Origin: Dyadobacter linearis | GTDB taxonomy: Bacteria > Bacteroidota > Bacteroidia > Cytophagales > Spirosomataceae | Direction: 5' to 3' | NCBI RefSeq assembly: GCF_907165045.1 | Contig: NZ_CAJRAU010000001.1 | Location: 1,178,001 to 1,242,000, forward strand | DNA length: 64,000 bases | Part shown: positions 1-9,632 of the stretch, piece after piece | Layout: the number at the start of each line of letters is the position of its first letter | Numbering within the stretch: position 1 is the stretch's first letter | Position numbers and translations under genes: made by a program | Notes under the pieces: model-generated | What the model saw: only the letters and a program-made list of their open reading frames with translations | The model's database searches: none | What the model was told of the DNA's origin: nothing

Positions 1-2292
1 GAACTTGCGCGAGTTAAATACATCTATCACGCTCAGTGTCAGGGTTGCATTGCCTTTCATAATGTCCCGCGTTGCCGCCAGGTCCAGCGTGGCCAGCGCC
101 TTTCTCCGCCCCTGCGGCGTTTGCTGCGGCGCTTCATAATTTCCCCGCAGCTGCACGTCGGCTGACTTCCAGAGTGTAAATCTCGACATCATCCGCACAA
201 ACCAGCTGTAAGTATCACTTTGAAAAGATTCGTCGACATTCGCACCATCCGTGATCGCCCGGAAAAAATTCACGCTATTATCGATTTTCCACCATGAATA
301 GGGGTTAAATGAACTGGTAAATTCGGCACCGTAGGCATCTTCCGTACCCAGGTTTTCGGGGCGGGTGTAAGAGCTACCGTCTTCCTGCACAGTCCTGATA
401 CTCGTAATTTTCCCATTCGTGTGGCGATAATACAGTGACGATGTGAGCGAACCCTTTGACATATACTTAATATGTCCCAGCTCAAATGCATTCGTAAATT
501 CAGGGTTGAGATCCGGGTTACCGCTCCAATAATTGCGATTATCGCTGTAAGTAGCAAACGGGCTCAGGTCATTATACTGCGGCCGGCGCACGCGGCGACT
601 GAAACTCAGCTGAAATGCATTCTGCTTGGCAAAATCATAGGTGACGTGCACGCTGGGAAACAGGTTCGCATAAGTCCGTTTATTCACCTCGGCAGTTTGT
701 TTCAATTCCGTAGTCACGCCCGTCCATTCAGCCCGTAAACCAGCCTGGTAAGAGAATTTGCCAGTTTTGTTACCAAGAATCCCGTACACTGCATTGATAT
801 TCTCCTCATAAAGAAAATCATTCGTAAGGTTTGGCAGCGTAAACCAGCCGCCGTCTTCTCCGCGCTGGGTTACGGTATAATCGTTGGTCATGTCCCGCGA
901 GCTGCTCCGTGCACCTGCTTCTATCTTCCCGTCTTTGGCAAAAGGATGCACATAATCTGCCTGGAAAAGCAGCTGTTTTTCAGTCTCATAATTAACCGCA
1001 CGCTGCAAAAGTGGCGGTATTCCGGACATGCTTCCATTGGGGTTAAATACACTTTCGTTGTAATACTGATCCGAATTTTCCCAGTTATCCAGGTAGCGCA
1101 CATCCGCCGTAAACTCCTGCCCTTTCCTGTTAAATGTCTTTTTGTAAGTGACTGAGTATTCAGAGTTTGGCTCCGTTTCCGTCTCGTCCTGCGTGCGCAC
1201 TGTGTAGCTCGTCAAATTATTGGTACTGCCGATATAATCCCTGTAATTCAGTGTCGAGAAGCGTTTTCCTTTGCTGGTACGCCACGTATAGGAGCCGGTC
1301 AGGATATTTTTTGCGTTAAAATAATAGTCGATCCCGCCACGGGCACTATTGGCCATTCCTTTCAGATTACTCTTCATATCCCGCTCCATGATAAACGTGG
1401 AATCGTTTCGGTACAACTCCTGGTACAGGAAATTCTTGCCCGGCGTATTGCGGTAGGACATGGTATAATTAATGAAGAAATTCAGGTTTTTACGTCGGTA
1501 GTTAACATTTGCGGCAGCACCGTAATTGGTCGGGTGGCCGGTGATTATGTCAAAAGATCCGTTGAACCCTTCTTTCCGCTCCTTCTTCAGAACGATATTG
1601 ATCACCCCTCCCATACCTTCCGCCTCATAACGCGCTGATGGATTTGTTATAATTTCAACCCGCTCGATCATGCTGCCCTGCAACTGCTGCAAGCCGCTCG
1701 CGCCCTTGATGCTCACCAGACCGGAAGGTTTGCCGTCGATCAGTATACGCACATTGCCACTTCCCCGCAGGCTCACATTCCCTTCCACGTCCACAGCTAC
1801 GGAGGGCACATTTGTGAGGATATCCACCGCTGTACCACCCGCATTCGCCAGGTCTTTTCCGACATTGAATATCTTCTTATCCAAAGACAGCTCCATCGAA
1901 CTTTTCTCCGCCTGCACGGTAACTTCATCCAGCGTCCGCGCTGAGGGGCTTACTTTGATTAATCCTAAATCCATCGGAGAGTTCGAGGAATTCAATCTGA
2001 TATCGGGCGTAACCTGTGGTTTGTAACCGATAAATTCGGATAGTGCATAATAGTTACCTGCTGCAATATCCACAATGAACCCGCCTGTCTCGTCGGTGAT
2101 CGCGCCGCTTACAAATGAACTGTCCGCTGACTTAAAAACCCGGATACTGGCATATCCAAGCGGACTATTGCTTTGGCTGTCAACGATCTTACCTACAATT
2201 TTCAATTTCACCCCACTCTGGGCAAATGCCATATTTGCGCCCGAAATAAGGCAAATTAAAATCCCTGCCGCGAAACTTCTCCTGATACTCAT
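1..2292 (-). CDS. TonB-dependent outer-membrane beta-barrel receptor (C-terminus cut by window edge)
   Basis: About 764 codons are visible from an ATG at 2290-2292, and the frame is still open at base 1, so the C-terminus is missing. The product starts with a signal peptide ending near 'MAFAQS'. A CarboxypepD-regulatory-like domain (about residues 28-110) follows, then a plug-like segment around residues 125-235 with 'LRGSGNVRILIDGKPSG' and 'IEIITNPSARYEAEGMGG'. A long barrel rich in alternating aromatic strands completes it. This is the layout of the Bacteroidota OMP_b-brl_3 / outer membrane beta-barrel family, a relative of TonB-dependent receptors. No SusD-like partner lies on the visible side, so the substrate cannot be named. 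It is divergent from the MATE gene. Confidence 0.88.
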   Translation of the reverse strand, partial: MSIRRSFAAGILICLISGANMAFAQSGVKLKIVGKIVDSQSNSPLGYASIRVFKSADSSFVSGAITDETGGFIVDIAAGNYYALSEFIGYKPQVTPDIRLNSSNSPMDLGLIKVSPSARTLDEVTVQAEKSSMELSLDKKIFNVGKDLANAGGTAVDILTNVPSVAVDVEGNVSLRGSGNVRILIDGKPSGLVSIKGASGLQQLQGSMIERVEIITNPSARYEAEGMGGVINIVLKKERKEGFNGSFDIITGHPTNYGAAANVNYRRKNLNFFINYTMSYRNTPGKNFLYQELYRNDSTFIMERDMKSNLKGMANSARGGIDYYFNAKNILTGSYTWRTSKGKRFSTLNYRDYIGSTNNLTSYTVRTQDETETEPNSEYSVTYKKTFNRKGQEFTADVRYLDNWENSDQYYNESVFNPNGSMSGIPPLLQRAVNYETEKQLLFQADYVHPFAKDGKIEAGARSSSRDMTNDYTVTQRGEDGGWFTLPNLTNDFLYEENINAVYGILGNKTGKFSYQAGLRAEWTGVTTELKQTAEVNKRTYANLFPSVHVTYDFAKQNAFQLSFSRRVRRPQYNDLSPFATYSDNRNYWSGNPDLNPEFTNAFELGHIKYMSKGSLTSSLYYRHTNGKITSIRTVQEDGSSYTRPENLGTEDAYGAEFTSSFNPYSWWKIDNSVNFFRAITDGANVDESFQSDTYSWFVRMMSRFTLWKSADVQLRGNYEAPQQTPQGRRKALATLDLAATRDIMKGNATLTLSVIDVFNSRKF

Positions 2293-2426
2293 TCTGTTTT
2301 TTGTAATATTTTTTCAATAAACGATTCCCCTGTTTTTGCTACCAATAGAAACCGTTTTGCAAAGCTGTTTTACTCTAACCGGGTAGATATTAAAACGAAA
2401 TATTCCTACTCCCATCTCTAAATACC

Positions 2427-2434
2427 TAACTTTG
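2427..2434 (+). promoter_or_regulatory. Putative -7 box (TAACTTTG) for the MATE gene
   Basis: The octamer fits the Bacteroidota -7 consensus TAnnTTTG and would start transcription about 20 bases before the GTG start codon at 2464. No TTTG -33 element sits at the usual distance, so this is a partial match only. Confidence 0.4.
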
Positions 2435-2463
2435 CATCCCTTTTAGCATATCCACATAAAGCC

Positions 2464-3807
2464 GTGAAAAAAGAAGCATCACAAACGTTAAAATTAGCAT
2501 TTCCTATTATTATCGGCGAGCTCGCACAAATGGCGCTCCACCTGATAGACAGCGCAATGGTAGGCGCGATCAGCTACAAACATCTTGCAGCCGCCGCACT
2601 CGTTATCAATGCGATGAATATCCCATTCGTGATCGGTATCGGTATGACGATCTCCGTTTCCCAAATGGTATCGCTGGCCAACGGAAAGCAGGACGCGCAG
2701 CAGGTATCCCACTATTTGTACAATGGTTTCATCCTCTGCACGCTCACTGCGCTCGTCATTTCATTTACCCTGGTTTTTGGTAAAAATATACTTTATCATC
2801 TGGGGCAGGATCCTGACGTAGTGGAACTTGCAATGCCTTTTATGAAATTAATGGGCTTGTCCATTATTCCTATGCTGCTTTTCATGACCCTGAAACAGTT
2901 TGCCGACGGACTCGAATACACGCGCACCGCGATGATCTTCTCTCTGGCCGGCATGCCGCTGAATATACTTTTGAACTGGCTGCTGATCTACGGCAACTGG
3001 GGCTTCCCCCGGCTGGAACTGGAAGGCGCGGGCTGGGCCACGCTTATTACCCGGACCTGTATGTTTCTCGCGCTGGGTTACGTGGTACTGAGTCACAAAA
3101 CTTTTGCGCGGTACATTGCTGTGCGCCATAACCAATGGAAGCTCAAAGCCAAGACTTTACGTGAACTGCTGCATATCGGCGTTCCGAGTAGCATGCAGAT
3201 CGGTATGGAAGCAGGCGCATTTGCGGTTTCGGGTATTATCATCGGTACTTTGGGGGCAGTTTCGCAAGCGGCGCATCAGATCGCGCTCAACTGTGCTTCC
3301 TTTACTTTTATGGTTTCCATGGGCCTCGCGCAGGCGGGTTCGATCCGGGTCAGCAATGCACTCGGCCGCACCGATTGGGTCAAGATCATCGTGATCGGAA
3401 AAAGTACGATTCTGACTGCTTTAATATATGGTACCATTTGCGCGGCATTGTTTGTAATCCTCCGCAACGTACTTCCGGTCGCATTTAACCAGGAGCCGCA
3501 GGTGGTGGAACTGGCCGCCCTCCTGTTGCTTTTCGCCGCGGTTTTTCAGATTTCAGATAGTACCCAGGCGATCAGCGCGGGTTTGCTTCGCGGGATCAAA
3601 GACGTAAAAACACCCACCATACTGATCGGAATTGCGTATTGGGTAATCGGTATTCCAGTCGGGTACCTGCTCGCATTCAATTTCAATATGGGTGCCAAAG
3701 GAATGTGGCTGGGCCTGATCCTCGGCCTTACAGTAGCTTCCGGCTTCCTGATCACGCGGTTTTTGAAAATGGGTAAAAGGAACACACTGCGTGGCGCGCG
3801 GGGATGA
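2464..3807 (+). CDS. MATE-family multidrug/metabolite efflux protein
   Basis: The 447-residue product has the usual MATE length and about twelve hydrophobic segments. The opening 'FPIIIGELAQMALHLIDSAMVG' region is typical of the first helix of NorM/DinF-type Na+- or H+-coupled exporters, and a pseudo-repeat starts again near residue 240 ('HIGVPSSMQIGMEAGAF'). It would sit in the inner membrane and expel cationic drugs or metabolites. The substrate is not predictable. The start is GTG, with no in-frame ATG nearby that would keep the first helix whole. It is a single gene divergent from the TonB-type receptor and 121 bases before the aldehyde dehydrogenase gene. Confidence 0.92.
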   Translation: MKKEASQTLKLAFPIIIGELAQMALHLIDSAMVGAISYKHLAAAALVINAMNIPFVIGIGMTISVSQMVSLANGKQDAQQVSHYLYNGFILCTLTALVISFTLVFGKNILYHLGQDPDVVELAMPFMKLMGLSIIPMLLFMTLKQFADGLEYTRTAMIFSLAGMPLNILLNWLLIYGNWGFPRLELEGAGWATLITRTCMFLALGYVVLSHKTFARYIAVRHNQWKLKAKTLRELLHIGVPSSMQIGMEAGAFAVSGIIIGTLGAVSQAAHQIALNCASFTFMVSMGLAQAGSIRVSNALGRTDWVKIIVIGKSTILTALIYGTICAALFVILRNVLPVAFNQEPQVVELAALLLLFAAVFQISDSTQAISAGLLRGIKDVKTPTILIGIAYWVIGIPVGYLLAFNFNMGAKGMWLGLILGLTVASGFLITRFLKMGKRNTLRGARG

Positions 3808-3928
3808 AAAACTGAGCGAGCGGTAAGGTTCTGCGGCAATATCACTCGTCAGGTCAATTTGACGGAACGATCCGTTGTTTTAAATCATTCTTCAATTAAA
3901 CCTTACCATCATTTTTAGCCAGCAAAAA

Positions 3929-5554
3929 ATGGATTTCAACGCCACATTAAGAAACATCTTCGTCGAAGAAAATGACATTCCCCAGGAGTTCAGCCTGCCC
4001 GGGCTTATTCACCAGCGCGAATACCTGAGCAACGGTGCAATGAAAACCTGGGACGGGCCTGTCCATGAAGTATATTCACCGATTTGTATCAAAACCGAAA
4101 ACGGGCTCGAAAGAAAACTGATCGGCAGTTACCCGGTATGCACAGCCGCAGAAGCAGACGAATCGCTTGACGCGGCCGTGGCGGCTTACAACAATGGCAG
4201 AGGAGAGTGGCCCACAATGGGCGTGGCGGAAAGGATCCATTGCGTGGAGCAGTTTACCGGCAGAATGATCGAACAGAAAGATATTATCGTCAAACTCATC
4301 ATGTGGGAGATCGGTAAGTCTTTCGCGGATTCGGTAAAGGAATTTGACCGGACCGTTGAATACATTTACGCGACGATCGATTCTTTGAAAAACCTCGACC
4401 GGGATTCTTCGGGTTTTGATATTGTAGACGGCATTGCAGCTCAGGTAAGACGCTCGCCGCTGGGCGTGGTGCTTTGTATGGGACCGTTCAATTATCCCCT
4501 TAACGAAACTTTTACCACACTTATACCTGCCCTGATCATGGGCAATACCATTCTTTTCAAACCCCCGAAATTCGGTACGCTGCTGCATTATCCGTTGCAG
4601 GAAGCATTCAGGGACTGTTTTCCAAAAGGGGTGGTCAATATAATTTACGGACGCGGAAATACGATCGTACCTGGTTTGATGCAGTCGGGCAAGATCAATG
4701 TACTGACGCTTATCGGGTCGAGTAAGGTAGCTAATGAACTGAAAAAGCAGCACCCAAAAGTGAACCGCCTGCGTGCAGTTTTGGGGTTGGATGCGAAAAA
4801 TGCCGCGATCGTAACGTCCAATGCGGATATCGAGCTGGCGGTAAAAGAGATTATCCTGGGCTCGCTTTCCTTCAACGGGCAGCGCTGCACAGCTTTGAAG
4901 ATCGTGTGGGTGCACAGAAGTATTGCCGACGAGTTCTTGAAAAAATTCAGTGCTGCGGTGGCCCAGCTGAGATTTGGAATGCCGTGGGAAAAAGGCGTTT
5001 CGCTGACCCCTCTTCCTGAAACCAATAAAATTGAATACCTCGACAGTTGCATTGCCGATGCTGTGGCGCACGGGGCTTCGGTAGTGAATGAAAACGGCGG
5101 CGGCTCGGAAGGCTCGTTTTTCTATCCCGCCGTGGTTTATCCCGTTAATAGCAAAATGAAACTGTACCACGAAGAGCAATTCGGGCCGATCGTGCCGGTG
5201 GTGCCTTTCGATGATCTGGAAGAAACGATCGAGTTTTTGATCGAATCGACTCACGGTCAGCAGGTAAGTATTTTCAGTAATGATGCCGATGAAGTTGCGT
5301 CGCTGATAGATCCGCTCGTAAACCAGGTTAGTCGTGTAAATATCAATACACAATGTCAGCGCGGACCTGATGTATTCCCATTTACCGGCCGGAAAGACAG
5401 CGCCGAAGGTACCTTATCAGTAGCCGACGCGATCCGTGCATTCTCGATCCGCTCGCTGGTCGCATTCAAAATGAATGAAACCAACAAACAGCTGATCAAC
5501 GAGATCGTTCATGAGGATACATCTAACTTCTTGAGTACCAAGTTTATTTTTTAG
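3929..5554 (+). CDS. NADP-dependent glyceraldehyde-3-phosphate dehydrogenase-like aldehyde dehydrogenase (GapN subfamily)
   Basis: This 541-residue enzyme has the full aldehyde-dehydrogenase fold. The cofactor site is marked by 'GPFNYPLNETFTTLIPAL' (about residues 186-203), and the catalytic cysteine is C320 in 'FNGQRCTALK'. In ALDHs a general-base glutamate sits 34 residues before the cysteine, in the motif LELGGK. Here that position is G286 in 'VLGLDAKN'. I recall the 'LGLDAKN' form from a bacterial clade annotated as NADP-dependent (non-phosphorylating) G3P dehydrogenase, so the change may be clade-wide. If the annotation holds, it converts glyceraldehyde 3-phosphate to 3-phosphoglycerate and makes NADPH. 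The sequence alone does not prove the substrate. It is monocistronic and followed by a good terminator. Confidence 0.8.
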   Translation: MDFNATLRNIFVEENDIPQEFSLPGLIHQREYLSNGAMKTWDGPVHEVYSPICIKTENGLERKLIGSYPVCTAAEADESLDAAVAAYNNGRGEWPTMGVAERIHCVEQFTGRMIEQKDIIVKLIMWEIGKSFADSVKEFDRTVEYIYATIDSLKNLDRDSSGFDIVDGIAAQVRRSPLGVVLCMGPFNYPLNETFTTLIPALIMGNTILFKPPKFGTLLHYPLQEAFRDCFPKGVVNIIYGRGNTIVPGLMQSGKINVLTLIGSSKVANELKKQHPKVNRLRAVLGLDAKNAAIVTSNADIELAVKEIILGSLSFNGQRCTALKIVWVHRSIADEFLKKFSAAVAQLRFGMPWEKGVSLTPLPETNKIEYLDSCIADAVAHGASVVNENGGGSEGSFFYPAVVYPVNSKMKLYHEEQFGPIVPVVPFDDLEETIEFLIESTHGQQVSIFSNDADEVASLIDPLVNQVSRVNINTQCQRGPDVFPFTGRKDSAEGTLSVADAIRAFSIRSLVAFKMNETNKQLINEIVHEDTSNFLSTKFIF

Positions 5555-5576
5555 AATATTATTATATTAATACAGA

Positions 5577-5606
5577 AACCCTTTCCGCCAGCATTCGGAA
5601 GGGGTT
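5577..5606 (+). terminator. Rho-independent terminator after the GapN-like gene
   Basis: The stem AACCCTTTCCG pairs with CGGAAGGGGTT around a nine-base loop and is followed by TTTTATTTT. It begins 23 bases after the stop codon of the aldehyde dehydrogenase gene. Confidence 0.85.
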
Positions 5607-5687
5607 TTTATTTTAAGGTAAAATCTGATCTTGAATAAAAATACAATAGTTACTAAATTCGGAACACACGTTTTTTAAGCACCACAA

Positions 5688-7685
5688 ATGGAGTCATCGA
5701 GTGAGGAGGAAATTTTCGGGCAAAAAAAGTCAGAGGGGGAGGATGATCGTGAGCTTTTGCAGGAAAAACTGAGCGTGATCTTCCAGTATTCCACAGATGC
5801 GCATTTGCTGTTTGATGAAAGTGGTATCCTTGATTGCAATCAGGCTGCTGTGAAAATGCTGGCTTGCAAAGACAAGATTGAACTGCTTTCCCTTCACCCC
5901 GCGACATTTTCACCCGAATTCCAGCCCGACGGAAAAAGGTCGGCTGAAAAAGCGCTAGAAATGGACCGGCTTGCCTATGAAACCGGTTACACGCGTTTTG
6001 AATGGATACACAGAAAGATAACCGGAGAGGAGTTTCCGGTAGAAGTCACATTGAGCCCCGTCCCGATTAATAATAAGAAAGTGCTGCTGGTGGTGTGGCA
6101 CGACATTTCGGACCGGAAGCGGGCGGAAGAGGCGATCAGGCGCAGCGAGGCAATGCTCAGCGAGTCGCAGCAACTCACCCACAGCGGGAGCTGGGAAGCC
6201 GATCTGATAACGGGGCAAAACTACTGGTCTGCCGAAGCTTTCCGGATATTCGGACTGGAACCTGACAGCGCCGGGCCGAATACCGACGTTTTTTCCAAAA
6301 TGATCCACCCCGACGACCTGCACCTGTACAAAACGCACATTTGGGAAGCGATCAATAAAATGTCGCCCGCCAGTTTCGACCTCCGCATCGTCCTGCCTGA
6401 CGGACAAATCAAATTTATCCACGCGATCGGAAAGCCTTTTTGTGATGCTACCGGCAAGGTAGTGAAGCTGTACGGGGCGATTATGGATATTGATAACCAG
6501 AAAAAAACCGAGAAGGAACTGATCCACGCCAAGGAAATGGCCGAAATGGCGGCTATTGCGAAATCGCAGTTTCTGTCCACGATGAGCCACGAGATCAGGA
6601 CGCCGATGAATGCAGTGATCGGTTTTACACATTTGCTTTTGCAGCAGGATCCCCGGCCCGAGCAAATGGAGTATCTCAATATCCTCAAATTCTCCGCTGA
6701 GAATTTACTGGTATTGATCAATGATATCCTGGATTTCAGCAAGATCGAAGCCGGCAAAATAGAGTTTGAGGAAGTCGATTTCAATGTGCTGTCCCTGCTT
6801 GAAAATATCCGCTCGGGTATCCTTCAAAAGGCAAATGAGAAGGGGATTATGCTCAAATTAAAAGTGAGCAACGATGTGAACGTGACCGTTGTGGGCGATC
6901 CTGTGCGGCTGGGACAGATATTGACGAACCTGGTCAGCAATGCAGTTAAATTTACAGAAACCGGCAAAGTGACGATTTCCTCGGAGGTGACCAGCCGCCG
7001 GGGAAACGTGATCACACTCGATTTCAAGGTCCAGGATACAGGTATCGGGATCCCGCCCGGAAAAATCGATAATATTTTCGACAGCTTCACGCAGGCTACC
7101 TCAGACACTACCCGGAAATACGGCGGCTCAGGACTCGGACTGACGATCACCAAACGCCTGCTCGAATTACAGCATAGTAAGATTTTCGTGGAAAGCGAGC
7201 CGGGAAAAGGCTCCGTTTTCTATTTCAGTCTCACATTCAGGATCAGCGAAAAGCATTTTACCGAAAAAATAAACGGCAGCCCGACCAACAAATTCAGCCT
7301 GGAAGGAATGCGGCTGTTGATCGTGGAGGACAATGCCATCAACGTGCTGCTGATGCGCAATTTCATGAAGCAATGGAATGTACAATACGACGTCGCAGAA
7401 AACGGCCTCGTCGCGCTCGAAAAAGTGCAGACAACCGATTACGACCTGGTATTAATGGATCTGCAAATGCCGGAAATGGACGGCTACGAGGCTACTTTAA
7501 GGATCCGCCAGCTTCCCGACGAAAAGTACACCAAACTCCCGATCATCGCATTGACCGCCTCCGCGATGATGGATATCAAGGATATTGCATTTACCGTCGG
7601 CATGAACGATTACATCAGCAAACCTTTTACACCTGCGGAATTATATTCAAAAATCGCTTCCTACCGTAAGGATAAGCCTTTGTAA
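5688..7685 (+). CDS. Cytosolic hybrid sensor histidine kinase (PAS-PAS-HisKA-HATPase-REC)
   Basis: The 665-residue protein has no membrane segment. Two PAS domains lie at about 25-145 and 150-270, the second with a PAC-like tail. The dimerisation/phosphoacceptor helix has H301 in 'SHEIRTPMNAVIGF'. The ATPase domain follows (N box 'LTNLVSNAVKFT', G boxes 'DTGIGIP' and 'GGSGLGLTI'). A C-terminal receiver domain carries the phosphoacceptor D591 in 'LVLMDLQMPEMDG' and the conserved lysine in 'ISKPF'. It should autophosphorylate on a cytosolic cue and pass phosphate to its own receiver. No output regulator or phosphotransfer protein is next to it. It converges on another hybrid kinase, with only 10 bases between the two ends. 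Confidence 0.93.
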   Translation: MESSSEEEIFGQKKSEGEDDRELLQEKLSVIFQYSTDAHLLFDESGILDCNQAAVKMLACKDKIELLSLHPATFSPEFQPDGKRSAEKALEMDRLAYETGYTRFEWIHRKITGEEFPVEVTLSPVPINNKKVLLVVWHDISDRKRAEEAIRRSEAMLSESQQLTHSGSWEADLITGQNYWSAEAFRIFGLEPDSAGPNTDVFSKMIHPDDLHLYKTHIWEAINKMSPASFDLRIVLPDGQIKFIHAIGKPFCDATGKVVKLYGAIMDIDNQKKTEKELIHAKEMAEMAAIAKSQFLSTMSHEIRTPMNAVIGFTHLLLQQDPRPEQMEYLNILKFSAENLLVLINDILDFSKIEAGKIEFEEVDFNVLSLLENIRSGILQKANEKGIMLKLKVSNDVNVTVVGDPVRLGQILTNLVSNAVKFTETGKVTISSEVTSRRGNVITLDFKVQDTGIGIPPGKIDNIFDSFTQATSDTTRKYGGSGLGLTITKRLLELQHSKIFVESEPGKGSVFYFSLTFRISEKHFTEKINGSPTNKFSLEGMRLLIVEDNAINVLLMRNFMKQWNVQYDVAENGLVALEKVQTTDYDLVLMDLQMPEMDGYEATLRIRQLPDEKYTKLPIIALTASAMMDIKDIAFTVGMNDYISKPFTPAELYSKIASYRKDKPL

Positions 7686-7695
7686 ATGAAGCCCG

Positions 7696-9462
7696 CTATT
7701 CGGTAGCATCGGTCGCTGCAATTCCTAAAAACGGTAGAATGTAGTTGTAAAAATCTTCCGGGATAAAAGGTTTGGTAAGATAACCCGAAAATCCAGTAGA
7801 CATAGCCCGCTCCTTTTCGTCTTCGAAAGAAGAAGCTGTGAGCGCCACTACCGGAACCTGCTTGTCGAGTAAGCGGATCATGCGCGTACTTTCAAAACCG
7901 TCCATTACCGGCATCCGAAGGTCCATCAGCACCATATCAAATTTCTCCCGGGCAAACATTTCATAAGCCTCCTGTCCATTCACCGCAATTTCAAAATCAA
8001 GGTTGCGCCTTTTGAGCAACTGGGTCACCAGAACGATATTGGCCCGGTTATCATCAACTACCAGCACTTTTATCCCTTCCCTCGGCGGGGTGGGCAGTGT
8101 CGTTGCCGGGTAATCAGTTTCAGTGCTTTGGGAATATCTCAGTGTCAATTCAAAAGAAAAGGTACTGCCCTTTCCCGGCTCGCTCCGCAGCACTATTTCG
8201 CTATTGAATAATTGAAGCAAATCACGCGAAATAGCCAATCCGAGCCCCGTACCTGCATTTTCCCGCTGGTTACTGGCTTTCGTTTGCGTAAAAACTTCAA
8301 ATATCTCGCGCTGCTCAGATTCGTGAATTCCTATTCCGGTATCGGTTACCTCAAAGTATAATTTGACGAAATCACTGGTTATCTCCTTTTGCTCGACTTT
8401 CAGCCTGACAAAACCTTCGGCAGTAAATTTTACTCCATTATGGATCAGGTTTTTGAGGATCTGTTTGAGCCGCATCCGGTCGGCAATCAATAGGTCGGGT
8501 AAATCAGGTTCAATTTCAAAAATGAGCTCAATACCTTTTTCAATCGCGCCCGGCCCGAACATTTTGCGGAGATTTTCAAATAACTGCCTCGGGTCAAAAG
8601 GCTGGGGATCCAGTACCACGTGCCGGGAGTTGATCTTGTTGAAATCGAGCACGTCGTTCACGACGGTCATCATGTGGTCTGCGGAGTATTTGAGTGTGTG
8701 CAGCAACTCGCCCGACCTTGGCTCGCTGCGATTTTCTTCCTGCATCATCAAATGCACGATCCCGACGATTCCATTCAATGGTGTCCGGATCTCGTGGCTC
8801 ATCAGCGACAGAAAATTGGACTTGGCGCGCGTGGCATTCTCGGCAATATGCTTTTGCTGGGCAAGTGCCTCATTCTGCTGCTGTAATGTGTACCGGAAGT
8901 AAAATTCCGCCTTATCCTTGTTGTATCTCAACTTCACGATCACGGGGAATATGCAATTCGCGACCAGCACAAATACCCCGCCCTGCTCGAAAAACAGCGT
9001 CAGAGAAGTGTCGCTTGCGAAGTGGATCGACAAGGGATAAAGCACCAGCGGCAACACTGAGGCGATGAGCGCATATCTGAATTCCCAACGCAGTATCATA
9101 CCCGCAAATATGATTGCCAATGTAAGATTAAGCGACGATTGCACGTAAGAAAGATGCGGGAGTGAAAGCAGATAAGAATAGAAAAATATCAGCGTAACGT
9201 GCGCTGCAAAACTCATTTGGTGACCGGTAATCACTTTTTTATAATTCAAAAGAAGGTAGAGCAGCAGGAATAGTCCGGAGAAGAGATGGGTGGTGAACAG
9301 GGTATAAAAAAAAGAGTCGCCGGAGAGGTAGAAGGCAACTGACGAGATCGGGTTACAAAAGAGGAAGACAATGCAATAGAGCCGGTTAGTAAGCTGTGAC
9401 TTTCGCTCACTTTCTTCCGACCAAAGCTTTTCGAAAGCTTCTGCGTATTGGATACTTTTCAA
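7696..9462 (-). CDS. Membrane hybrid sensor histidine kinase (6-7 TM-HisKA-HATPase-REC)
   Basis: The first 190 residues of this 588-residue protein hold about six hydrophobic segments with very short loops, like a 5TM/7TM-type sensor that detects something in or near the inner membrane. A short coiled coil leads to HisKA with H223 in 'SHEIRTPLNGIVGI'. The ATPase domain has 'LIHNGVKFT', 'DTGIGI' and 'GTGLGLAI'. The receiver has D514 in 'MVLMDLRMPVMDG'. The C-terminal half closely parallels that of the convergent neighbour, while the sensors are unrelated. No cognate DNA-binding regulator is adjacent, so the output path is unknown. Confidence 0.92.
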   Translation of the reverse strand: MKSIQYAEAFEKLWSEESERKSQLTNRLYCIVFLFCNPISSVAFYLSGDSFFYTLFTTHLFSGLFLLLYLLLNYKKVITGHQMSFAAHVTLIFFYSYLLSLPHLSYVQSSLNLTLAIIFAGMILRWEFRYALIASVLPLVLYPLSIHFASDTSLTLFFEQGGVFVLVANCIFPVIVKLRYNKDKAEFYFRYTLQQQNEALAQQKHIAENATRAKSNFLSLMSHEIRTPLNGIVGIVHLMMQEENRSEPRSGELLHTLKYSADHMMTVVNDVLDFNKINSRHVVLDPQPFDPRQLFENLRKMFGPGAIEKGIELIFEIEPDLPDLLIADRMRLKQILKNLIHNGVKFTAEGFVRLKVEQKEITSDFVKLYFEVTDTGIGIHESEQREIFEVFTQTKASNQRENAGTGLGLAISRDLLQLFNSEIVLRSEPGKGSTFSFELTLRYSQSTETDYPATTLPTPPREGIKVLVVDDNRANIVLVTQLLKRRNLDFEIAVNGQEAYEMFAREKFDMVLMDLRMPVMDGFESTRMIRLLDKQVPVVALTASSFEDEKERAMSTGFSGYLTKPFIPEDFYNYILPFLGIAATDATE

Positions 9463-9632
9463 GAGTGGAGTTTTTATAACGTTGGTAATCGTAAGATAAA
9501 GATATAGAACCTGGCCTGATCTTCAACAACGCATAAATGCCTATTTATCAAACGCTGCGCATTTTTTGAAGCACGACGGGGCGTGGCACAGTATTATTCA
9601 GGAAAGCTCCCTGTAAACCAGCCGCCCTAATT

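Noticed and set aside
4076..5353. A 425-codon open frame antisense to the aldehyde dehydrogenase gene
   Set aside because: It mirrors the codon bias of the true gene, has no domain or start context, and the sense frame is a complete enzyme.
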